Of a DNA stretch of 64,000 nt, positions 52,080-61,617 are shown piece by piece. Location: positions 46,321 to 110,320 of the forward strand of contig CAICTM010000128.1 of assembly GCA_903772945.1 (NCBI GenBank). The letters run 5' to 3'. The notes beneath the pieces are model-generated. The model searched no databases and was not told where the DNA came from. It saw only the letters and a list, made by a program, of their open reading frames with translations. Source of the DNA: Seminavis robusta (taxonomy: Eukaryota > Bacillariophyta > Bacillariophyceae > Naviculales > Naviculaceae). Both the position numbers and the translations under genes were made by a program. Position 1 is the stretch's first letter, and each line of letters opens with the position of its first letter.

Positions 52080-54078
52080 AATCCAGCACTGTGAATTGTT
52101 GAATTTGACCAATCATTCCGAGAGGTTGTCGACCCAAAACCTCATTGTGAGAGACATTCGTGTTCTCCATGGAAGTGAGACGCGAGCTCCTTCGGTAGCG
52201 TTCCGTTCAACTGGTTGTTGCCGCCAAGATCCAAGTACTGCAGGCTATGGCGGCAAGACAAAAAGATGTGACACATTCACAGCGACGATGAGTCCATAGC
52301 GTAGCTTTGAAACCGACCCGCAAACTCCAAAAGAATCGACCGCGACAACTCTCTCCATTCGACCGCAAGGTCACCTTCTAGTTGGCATTGCCTTCGCGTT
52401 AGGTTTGTCAAAGCTCAGATCCAGCGCAATACTGGCGTTGGTCAATGGCTGGCTGTTAGACCAGGGTTCCCAGACAAGTGATTAATCCACTGGTTTGAAG
52501 CCCCGTCAACAGGGTAACTTCTGTTGGATTGATATGAAAGCAGGAAACTGAGCTATACAATGGATAGGACGGGCAGACGTCCATTGCATGACCATAAGAA
52601 AACGTTCCAGGCAGGAGGTAGTGTGCCATTCAGACCATTTCCCGCAAGCAGTGCTAGCACTAGATGGATGAATTGATTGTCCTTGGAGCACAGGCTCTCC
52701 TCATTGCCGGCAGCTGTTGTAGTAGTAGTGCCAGTCTACTCCGTGGTGATGTAGGATGACCATAACCAGGATGTGGAATTGATCCACAAAGTTTCTCCTC
52801 CCGTCGAATGGAAGAGATCGGCCATAGCATACCGTTGTAGTTGCCGTTCTATCGGCAAGAAATTCATCTGGGGGGCACTCAAACAGCCGTTCCATAGCCA
52901 TGCATTGTGGAGACGACGGATCCAAGGGTGTTTTACTCATACTATCGACGGGTAGTTCCGTACGGCTGGTCCAATAGTACGGCCGGAGATGGTGATTGAC
53001 TGGGTTCGTCCAAAATAATGGGTCCCTCCCTTTCATTGCTCTCACATCTTCTTGCAGAAAGTCCAAATCCCAGCGAGAAGGCAACAACAACAATCAGTAT
53101 GATCCCGACAAGAAGGATCAACAAGCCTCTGCGAGTCTGCAAACAGGCAAGAATCTCTTTCCAAAGTGACCCGACCGGTCTGGTTTCCACAACCATACCA
53201 ATGTTGGGGTCTTCGTTGGGGTCTTCTTCTGTGCTTTCAACTCTCGTATTGTCTCCAGTTCTTTGGGCTTGCTGTGGTGGTGAGGGATCATTTTGTGACG
53301 ACGCGGTCCCATAGAAGAGCTGGTAGTTCTGAGAGCTCATCATCGACAACGGAAGGAGCCTCGGAGGTGGCAGCGGGTCCGCACCGCCGCTGCGAGAAGC
53401 ATTGGGGGCTGTCGTTCTCTGAGAAGACTTGTCTCTCCAGAATGGAACCGAAGGAGGATTAGGGTCCTCCTCAGACTCACTTTGCTTCGACCGCCTTCCC
53501 TCCGTAGTGGTAGGAGCACCGGCCGCCCCTGTCGTGGATGGAGACGACCCGAGAGCTGAAGCAGCAGCGGTCTTGCGCCTCGCCAAAGTCTCCTCCGGGT
53601 TGATGTTAGCAATATTGTACACATTCCCTCCAGAGCGTCCTCGGCTGCCAGCTTTGTCCTTGCTGACTTGATCTCCACCCTCCTCGGTGGCGGAAGGAAC
53701 AGTCGGTTCAGGAGGCAGCGGATCTAAGGAGCTGTTCTGGCCCTCATCTTGGACGCTTGTCTTGGTTTCAGCCTCGATCTCGTTCTCGCTGTCGATCGCT
53801 TCGCTTCCAGCTTCAGCATTCTCCTCTGCCCTTCCCGCACTCTCGTGCGTGTCCACTGGGGCGGCTACAAGGCCATCTTGGCCAGTAGAGAATCCCTGAA
53901 CTGAAGAGGCTGGGTAGCTGCCGGTGATTTCTGGGCCTGATGATTTCGTGCTGGTACCAGCTTCCGGGTTGGCTACGGATCCGACCTCAATCGGTGGCTC
54001 GGCGTTGCCGAGGCCACTAAAGCCTCTGTCTGGCGCCTCCGAGCCCTCAGCACCTTCATCGATCTCTCTGCTCTCCAT
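52080..54078 (-). pseudogene. LRR receptor-like protein gene, frameshifted
   Basis: From ATG 54078 a frame encodes a long disordered acidic/Ser/Pro cytosolic region, then a single membrane helix (LLILLVGIILIVVVAFSLGF) and a short ectodomain start, ending at a stop at 52942. The homologous reading continues in a second frame (LDPSSPQCMAMERLFECPPD) and, after another shift near 52860, in a third frame with LQRYAMADLFHSTGGETLW, the pre-LRR motif of diatom LRR receptor-like proteins. Further remnants follow: FIHLVLALLAGNGLNGTLPP at about 52640, and LQYLDLGGNNQLNGTLPKEL near 52200. At least two frameshifts and later stops make this a pseudogene, unless the indels are sequence errors. Intact relatives have a cytosolic N-terminus and extracellular LRRs but no kinase. 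Confidence 0.65.
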
Positions 54079-55823
54079 GGTGGGTATCTGAGAAGGAGTT
54101 GGCCACAAGTGTATCTAGCTAGCGACTACACAAAACTTGTGTAGTAGCTAGCAAGTACGTAGTATTGGGTATGTGTATGATAGGAGCCTTCGATTATGAT
54201 AAGCATGTAAAAGAAGCAGGATCTCGAGCTGCGCAGCCTCCATGCCTCCATGGAGGCTCCAGCCTCCAGCGCAGAATGGGACTATCGCGGTGCTATCACG
54301 TAAAACGGGAGAGCGGGAGCTGTACCGGTATACCGTACGGTATGCAGCCAGCATTAGCGTTATTGTTCGTTGCTATGTCCCATGCGGACAAAGATCTTCG
54401 AAGAACCCATCAGTGAACATGCTGTGAACATAGTGTCCAAATCAATGTACAGTTGAGACTCGGTAAAGCATAAAGCGATCATGTCAATACAATAGCCCAT
54501 GCACAGCCCTGAAATAGGGGAGATGTGAGAGGTTTCTTGGGGGGTATTTCAGAAATCAACTGCTGGGGTGGAACTACAAAAGTGAGTTCTGCATGCTATT
54601 GTCACAATGTCTCCTGCACCTTTCGAATTGAAGCAACGTAGAGAAGGCGATCGATCAATTCCACGTGGCATGGCTGCGAAGGCACAGATAGATGCGCAGG
54701 TCCGATAGAACCGTGCAGATGTGCAGATGCATGAAGATTGTCATGGTGGTTCCTGGAAAATCTATGGTGAAAGTTCCACTTAACAGCAACTTTTAAAAAA
54801 CGCTGTCGAATAGGCTCTATTTTAATAGTAATAGTGGTTCTAATTGTACAGTCCCGAAGATAAGTACTCCTGAGTAGTACCGGTATACCAGTATCCATGT
54901 TCCATTATTTACATGAGCCGCTGGTGCGTCATCCGCTCCTGTTCCGCTCCCTCCAAAACAAACTTTCCACGCCACTCTCAGCTCCCCAAAACCCGAGACA
55001 CGGACCTTCCACGACTTCCGGTAGTACAGCCACTGCAAGGTTGAGCAAAGAATTCAAACAGCCCTCTTCTATCCTTACACTAAAAGCAATGAGAATGTGT
55101 AAAGAAGCAAGCGACTTGTACTAGTAGAAGTTCTAGAGAAAAACACGTAGACTGCTCCAACCCTTGCAGCTCCCAGCTCCCCCGACACGCGAAGCCAGCT
55201 ACAGCAGGTCCAAGCAAGCAACTCCTGGAGGAGCGACATTTTGCTGGCTGCACAAGAACCAACGCCAACTCCCGTGTTGGACTGACCTCTCAACTCTACC
55301 GTATGTTGGTCGTACGGTACGTATGGCCACATGATGTGCTCCACAGCTGGCCCAACACCTTCCGGCCATTTGAAACACACATGGACCTTGCGACCTACTA
55401 GCTAGCTAGCTAGCTAGTACCGTACCGTAGCTCAACCCAACGCTTGAACCTGCCGCTGACCCAACAGATGGACTTTTCCCTTGGCCATCAGCTCCGCCCT
55501 ACGCACGGTACAGCGAACGCAAACGGTATGCCGCGCCCCTGGAACACTACTTCTCTAGACGATTGTTGCTGGAAGCAATTTCATAATTGACTCTCTTGTC
55601 TTGTCTTGATATGTCTGACAGGAAGCCCAGCTCCCCCAGTGCCATTGTTCGGTAGGTGAGGCGGTACCATACTGTACTGCACCGCACAGAGGACGTTGTC
55701 TTGCTTGGCCGTACTGATCTGTACAGACTTTTTGCATGTATGTATGTAACCTTGCTTTTAGTAATGAATGAATGTAAACCTTTATGTAATGTAAGTCGAC
55801 TACTACGGTAAAATGCCGGACGC
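54079..55823. other. Intergenic, no gene recognised
   Basis: Short frames only. A (CTAG)5-type run lies at 55400-55418, followed by GTACCGTACCGTA. An inverted CCTCCATGGAGG word occurs near 54245-54256. Confidence 0.45.
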
Positions 55824-57149
55824 TCATGCAGCAAGTCGCGTCACGATAAGAGAAGGAGCGTTGGAGAGTAGGTAATGTACAATTCGATGATCTCTGGATT
55901 GTTCCAGGAGCGTGGACATGACTAGTTGGTCGTTGTTGTCGTTGTCGTTGGATTCGAATCCATGCAAGAGTTTCGATCGCTGGAGTTGGTTGAGACGCGT
56001 GTAAAATGCCAGTGCGGCAAATTCGTCACGAGATCCCCCCAACGAGTTGCAATGCCGCAAGGACATGTTTTCGTTGGCGCTCAAGATGCGGACCAGTTCC
56101 GATGCCAACGTGTTGCTGTGGTGTTGGTAGAGATGCAATCGGATCAAGCTGGTATTGACTTGCAGAGCCTGAACAATGGGCAGCAACGAAACCAGCGCGG
56201 GTGCTGTATGATGCTGTTGCGTTGTTGCTGAAGTAGAATTGGTGTGTGTCATGTGCAAGGATTGGAGCGCACAGGCAGGATCTCGTAGTGCTTGCGCGAC
56301 GGCTGTCACCACTGGATTGCCCCATTGAAGACCGGGATGAGGCTGTTGCATGGACAAGCCCGTGCTGAGCTTCAAGTGTTGCAGCGCAGACCCAGGCAAC
56401 TGTCGCAACAGAGGCAAGAGTTCTTCGTCTCCCAAATTGACGCAATTTTGAAACTCCAACTTGGTCAATGCGGTATTATTCTGAACGAGCCGTGCCAGGA
56501 CACGAGCGGTAATGTCGCCCACGGGAAAATCGACGGCTTCGAGTGTCAACGTATCCAACCTGTCGCATTGCGCCAGGGTTTCCAACAAGGGCAGCATGCC
56601 TTGATGACGTTCGTCTTGTTCTGTGTGACATTCGTGAAGGACCACTCGATAGAGAGACTTGGCGTCCAGCAGAGTCTGGCACAAGCGACGCAGTGATCCT
56701 TGCAACTTGGAGACACTCAATTCCAACGACAGCTTCTTGATGGTAGTTGTGGACGCGGAAAGACTCGAGAGAAGATCGGCCACGGCGTCGGCCGAGAGAG
56801 CATTGGAGTCGTCCGTCTCGGCTGCTTGTGGTTGACGACCCAATGGTTTGCCCACGCCACGAATGGCCAAGCGGAGTTCGTGCAGGTCACTACTCTTGCT
56901 CTTGTTGTTGTCGTTGCTGTTGAGAACCCGCAAGAAGCTCTGAAGTTCGGCCGCATGATTTCGAATCAACCGTGGATCCGAAATCAATACACCCACTACT
57001 AGTGTCTTACCACTACTAGTACTGGCACCAGTACTGTCAGTAGATCGAAACTCTTGGAGCTGTGTCTTGGCGGACTCCAAGTCGGACACGGAAGAGAGAG
57101 ACAAGGTCAATCGAGAAGAAGAAGAACTGGCGGAGCGCGAGGAAATCAT
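55824..57149 (-). CDS. Leucine-rich repeat (RNI-like) protein, 441 aa
   Basis: ATG 57149 is preferred over an in-frame ATG 69 nt upstream because the extra residues look like untranslated leader. After a Ser-rich start (ISSRSASSSSSRL), the protein contains about eight leucine-rich repeats of the ribonuclease-inhibitor type: LHELRLAIRG, IKKLSLELS, LYRVVLHECH, LDTLTLEAVDF, LTKLEFQNC, LQHLKLSTG, LQSLHMTH and LIRLHLYQH. There is no signal peptide, membrane helix, kinase or F-box. Such proteins are usually cytosolic or nuclear interaction scaffolds, and diatoms have many. The C-terminus has an Asn/Asp-rich stretch followed by a helical end (HRIVHYLLSNAPSLI). Intact single exon; partner unknown. 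Confidence 0.78.
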   Translation of the reverse strand: MISSRSASSSSSRLTLSLSSVSDLESAKTQLQEFRSTDSTGASTSSGKTLVVGVLISDPRLIRNHAAELQSFLRVLNSNDNNKSKSSDLHELRLAIRGVGKPLGRQPQAAETDDSNALSADAVADLLSSLSASTTTIKKLSLELSVSKLQGSLRRLCQTLLDAKSLYRVVLHECHTEQDERHQGMLPLLETLAQCDRLDTLTLEAVDFPVGDITARVLARLVQNNTALTKLEFQNCVNLGDEELLPLLRQLPGSALQHLKLSTGLSMQQPHPGLQWGNPVVTAVAQALRDPACALQSLHMTHTNSTSATTQQHHTAPALVSLLPIVQALQVNTSLIRLHLYQHHSNTLASELVRILSANENMSLRHCNSLGGSRDEFAALAFYTRLNQLQRSKLLHGFESNDNDNNDQLVMSTLLEQSRDHRIVHYLLSNAPSLIVTRLAA

Positions 57150-59216
57150 TGTGGACAGCAAAAAGGAAAGAAAATCAAAACTGCAGAAAATGTGATCAAT
57201 GCGGAGGAAACCGTTCAAAGAAGTTTGTGGTTTGGTTGTGGTGCTGTACCGTTTTATGAATGAAACCAGACAGGCATGAATAAATGATTCAGGGCGAAGA
57301 TTAATTTTGATTTATTTGTTGTTGACAAAGAACAAAAGGGGAAGAAAACAAGCGAACGCTGCATTGAGATATTGCATTAATGGCTAAGGCAAGAGCTCTC
57401 AAGTAGTGGTAAGTGTGTGTGGAGTGTTGCCAAGCTGCATGCTGCCATGATGCAAACCGCAATGTTGTCGGTCGAAATTGCCAGAGGAGCAGGTCATTCT
57501 ATGCCTTCTTTTCATTGACAAGGACAATGTCTGAGAACTCTGATGTTAAGTCTAGGAGTTCGTCTGTTCGTAAACTATGTCTGTTTGTTAAGTCGGGTCT
57601 CGAGGGGTTTCCATTAATGCGAACGCTGAAGAATGGATGCTGGGTGTGTTGGCGTTCGGATTCAAATGCAGCCATACTGCCCTGCAAACACAGTGAGTAG
57701 TACTGAGTAACTGTTGTTGGAAGTTGGCATGCAAGCAAACTGGAAGCATAGTACTACTACTACTAGTGCTACCGTCATTGAACTGCACTATATCTATGAC
57801 ATAACATACTCGGAGTACAGCATTGGTACCAGGTACGACCGCACAGCGCAAAGAACTGTACAGTACGAACGACCACATCCGGGATATTATTTCGGATGGT
57901 TGAGTGCCGAACGTCAACAGAGAAGCATCGTCAAGGTCAGTTTTCAGGTGGCTTCCACAGCAGGACTTCCCACAGCTGGAGCACGATCGCCACCTATTTC
58001 CTTATCGGCAGCGGTTCCTTCCAGCTTGCCAACACAGACCACGATGTTCTTTGGAAGTCCATGCAGCATTGGTGCTCGAGGCTCGAGGAGCTGGTTGATG
58101 TATGTGGTACCGGTCAAACAAGAACCTCACACTGGATGCATTCTGGGGTTCGTACTTCAATGTGGTTCAAAAAGCTTTTGCTTGCAGGTTTCCTTCCCCT
58201 TGAAGCCAACTCTCCATACCGGTAGCCCTGAAAGCCCCTTGCCCCTTTGCCCTCTACCAGCTGCTAAAAGGCTGTCTGAGAGTGCAAAGAAATCATCTTA
58301 GTAGCTATCTTAGTCGGCAGGACTTCAATGTGTTAGAAGCCTTCGCTCTCTATTCCTATGGTTTCCAAAAAGATGACAACGGGCGGTTGTCTCCACAATG
58401 GCTTGGCTAGTCTTCTGAAAGCAGGATCAACTTTCTGCTGTGACCAGCCAGTCACACTGGTATTAGTGTCAAGCAAGTATAGGCGGTTGCCGGTTGTGGG
58501 CATGCCTTTGCTTTTAGGTAGTTCTCCAGTTTCATCTTACTGGATGATGGCTTGAGAGCAAAAAGTTCGGCCAATACGGAAGCTGCGTTCCTAGCGGCAC
58601 AGACTACTTCTATGGCTACCTAGAATTACTGCAACTACAGTCAGAAACAAATCTGCCACCATGGCTGAATCCGACCAATAGAATGACAAGCGCTGGAATG
58701 CTCCTCCTTCATGTCCAAGGCGAGAATGTTCTTGCTGCTAGCTAGACAAATAGCTGAAGCAATGCACAGTATCGGCTCCAGATCCATTCAAGCAGCAGTA
58801 ACATTCTCTCAAAAGTACAGTCAAGCTGATGAGTCGGCTCGACTACCGGAAAGAAACAATCCTCGATTTGCTTCGAGCAATAAGGAAGTGAAGGGGAAGC
58901 GAAGGATCCTTGCCTTGTGACAATCATTCCTCTGGCGGGGCCGTACGGTAGGCACGCAGATACCCGAAGAATCGCCGGATGCGAGGAAACTTGCTTCTTG
59001 CTCCTGGGATCATAGCAAGAATATCTTGCACCCGGCACTGAATAAATCTCCATTGGTAGTCACCATCGTCTGCGTAGCAAGAATCTAAGCTGTACTGTTT
59101 AAAAAACAACGCGTTTCTATAATACTATGTTAACGAACGAACTTGCTGCTCGGCAACAATAGCCGCTTTAGAAGTCGTCTTTGCCTCCAGATCAGCTACA
59201 TGCAGCATCCAGATTC
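57150..59216. other. Mostly intergenic; possible gene remnant at 57896-58400
   Basis: No intact gene. The remnant is listed separately. The rest has short frames without motifs. Confidence 0.4.
57896..58400 (+). pseudogene. Possible decayed gene of unknown family
   Basis: Protein-like segments occur in order but in different plus frames: WSTIATYFLIGSGSFQLA and TDHDVLWKSMQHWC, then NLTLDAFWGSYFNVVQKAF, then LYQLLKGCLRVQRNHLSSYL and FNVLEAFALYSYGFQKDD. Each is short, so chance is possible, but hydrophobic and aromatic patterning is unusually protein-like. I do not recognise the family. Introns were considered but no convincing GT-AG pairs connect the pieces. Confidence 0.3.
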
Positions 59217-59867
59217 TCAAGCCGACAGGAAGTAGATGATAGGGAGCTTGTCAGCACAGATAACGCCAAATCCGCCGTAGTCCTTGCAACCGTTTTCAAA
59301 GTTGCGATTGTCTTCATCGAACATCAAGTGACGGGAATCATGGCCAGCGCCAAAGATTGCACTCTCATCGTTTCCAGCAAGAAAGAGGTCTTGAGATAGT
59401 GAGGATCCTTGTTCGCAGCGTTTACTGCTCAGCTCAATGCAGAGTTTCTGTTTGTTCGTCCTCAAAGTGTCCATTGACATGAGACAGGCATGGGTAGAGT
59501 TGCGGACAGCGCCCTGAAACGTGAGGGTTAGACCAAATTCCGCGGTAAGTGTCTTCAAGATGACATTCGTAGCAGCGCCATGCTTTGCGCTTCGAAAGAG
59601 ATTGATGGCTGCCTCGGTGTCGACACAAGAGAAAGCAAATCCATCATCCGAGTTGGGAGCGAGGACTGGGAATTCAAAGGCAGTACCAACGGTAGAAATC
59701 ACATTTGGTGGAGCCTTTTGGACGGCAGCCAAAGATGTGCCAAAGCTGACAAGGGCCACGGTGCCAAGCAAAGCGACCGCAAGGAAGACAACCCCAAGGC
59801 GCGGCCACCATGCTGCGTGGTAATTACCAGTTGACTCAACGTCATATTCGTCGTCGTGTTTCGGCAT
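59217..59867 (-). CDS. Small type II membrane protein, 216 aa
   Basis: ATG 59867 is chosen; the frame is open 78 codons upstream, but that part translates a minisatellite and is probably 5' leader. Residues 1-24 are polar and cytosolic (PKHDDEYDVESTGNYH). A single hydrophobic helix follows (LGVVFLAVALLGTVALVSF), then an ectodomain of about 170 residues with Cys pairs and the blocks AFEFPVLAPNSDDGFAFSC, TLTFQGAVRN, CIELSSKRC and YGGFGVICADK. No transmembrane segment follows, so the bulk should be lumenal or extracellular. Not recognised as a known family; the even Cys spacing suggests disulfides. Gene looks intact, single exon. Confidence 0.68.
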   Translation of the reverse strand: MPKHDDEYDVESTGNYHAAWWPRLGVVFLAVALLGTVALVSFGTSLAAVQKAPPNVISTVGTAFEFPVLAPNSDDGFAFSCVDTEAAINLFRSAKHGAATNVILKTLTAEFGLTLTFQGAVRNSTHACLMSMDTLRTNKQKLCIELSSKRCEQGSSLSQDLFLAGNDESAIFGAGHDSRHLMFDEDNRNFENGCKDYGGFGVICADKLPIIYFLSA

Positions 59868-59978
59868 GGTTACAGAGAAATTCGTAGTGTCTAGGTTATT
59901 AGAAAGAGGATTATATTTTAAAAAGTGAGTGTTTTCAAAAGGCTCTCTTCTCTCTCGACAAACAGAAAAAAATTGGAG

Positions 59979-60067
59979 GACTCCCGCGGTTGAAGTAGAA
60001 CTCCCGCGGTTGAAGAAAGGACTCCCGTGGTTGAAGTTGGACTCCCGTGGTTGAAGTTGGACTCCCA
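59979..60067. repeat. 20-bp minisatellite upstream of the 59867 gene
   Basis: Four copies plus a partial copy of ACTCCCG-C/T-GGTTGAAG followed by 3-6 variable bases, period 19-21 bp. On the minus strand it reads as FNHGS or FNRGS units. It sits about 110-200 bp before the preferred start codon. Confidence 0.85.
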
Positions 60068-61374
60068 TTGTTTTCGCAAGTTTCGCGGTACATGTATGCA
60101 TAGTCCGTGACCTCCAACAGGAACGAGGTCAAAGGGTCGTAAGTAAGAGGAAGAAAACGACGAGAGAAAGTGTTTGAACGAGCGAGGAGACAAATTTCAT
60201 CAATTCGATTGAAGATTCTTCTGTTTAGTGCAAACGTAATGCCTGGCTGCTACCGGTACCGGTATACCGGTAGTTTCAAGGTTCAAGGCTGTATTTGCAA
60301 TATAGTCAACGTAGACAAATCGGCAGATCACTCGAGAGATGATCCGTGAAGTTCACCACCAGGTTGCGAGCGACGTACGTTCCATTCACCTCGTGTTGTG
60401 CCTACTAGTCAACGAGGCTGCCATTGATTGGAGGAGAGCGATCATTCAACCGACTAGATTACAGAGCTTGTTGTCTGAAGGCCACGAACACGCCTTTTCT
60501 ATACAGTATACTCTCTCCAGCACGACCTCTAGCTAGCACGCTGATTGGATGATCCGTCGAGCGGGTATCGTCCACTAGCTAGCTACTGTACACGTGCAGA
60601 GTGTTGTTGTTGTAGTTGTAGTGGTGGTGGTAAGGAAACTGGTTGTTGCAGTTGATGCCACAGGACGATAGTTTCACGTATCACATCCCTGACCCACGAC
60701 GGTAGCTGGAAGCTGGTGCAAGAGAGACAGCTCACAACATCAAGAGGAGGCACCGTACAAGATCATGCAAGCGAGCAAATGGTGTGGTGGAAGCCATTTG
60801 AGCAAATAAATACTACTGGTACAATCGAGAGATATCCGATCCAATCTGTTGCTTGGCACCGTACCAAGCAAAGGCAGCTAAAGTGACTTTGGGAGTCCAA
60901 ACTGGTGTGGCAGGTCTGCCGTTAGCTATCTAGGCCCCCCGTTGGCTGTTGTTGCCAGCTGTCGCCCATGCCCTCGTACGAAAGTATTGTCGTCGTGTAT
61001 GCCAGTGCCGTGTATGCCTCGCTTGCCCACCCCGCTGCTTGGAGGTGATACTTCTTGCTGGATGTCTATCTATAGCTAGCTTGAGGGCATCATACAGTAG
61101 TCTAATCATCGGCATGCATGCATCCAGTCTATCGTGTCACCTGCAAGCAGGCGTCTAGCTAGTCCAGGCTATGAGACCAAGAGTTGCTCGTGGAGATGGC
61201 GTGCTTCAGCTGGAAGAAGAGTTCCCAGTACTCTCCACTGAGAAGGATCGGCCAACGAGAAACTCTCCCACAAAAATTGCAGACAAAGCCAGTAGGACCA
61301 CTTTTGGTTGTCTTTGTAGGAGAAGGTATTTATGCATTGTGTAGAGAAAGCAAGAGTGATATTGAAGGCTTTCA
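60068..61374. other. Intergenic, no gene recognised
   Basis: Short frames only. ACCGGTACCGGTATACCGG at about 60252-60270 is another stacked palindromic word, and a TTG/TGG simple repeat lies near 60605-60640. Confidence 0.45.
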
Positions 61375-61617
61375 ATGTAACGGTTAATTCTATTTAAGAT
61401 CCTTCTTTCAGTTGGACGCAGGAGGAATGGGAGACTCTTTGCTGGGTTTTCTTCTTAGCCATCACTTTGCCTGTTGTAAAACCTCAAGACCTCATCAAGG
61501 ATGGTGGCCGCAAGAGCCAGACGTCATCATGTTGTGATCGGTCCAGGCCACTTGGATGTGCTCGTCTCTGGTCGAGGCATCATGCTAAAATCGTAGACAT
61601 AGAAGTGCTAGCCTCTT
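61375..61617 (-). other. 3' flank of copy 2, remnant of lost coding tail
   Basis: On the minus strand this region aligns with the last 120 bases of copy 1 coding sequence (shared GAGCACATCCAA/GAAAGCACATCAAA-type words, GGCCTGGA, ATGATGACGTCTG) and then with its 3' flank. It is non-coding here because the stop at 61618 comes first. Confidence 0.7.
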
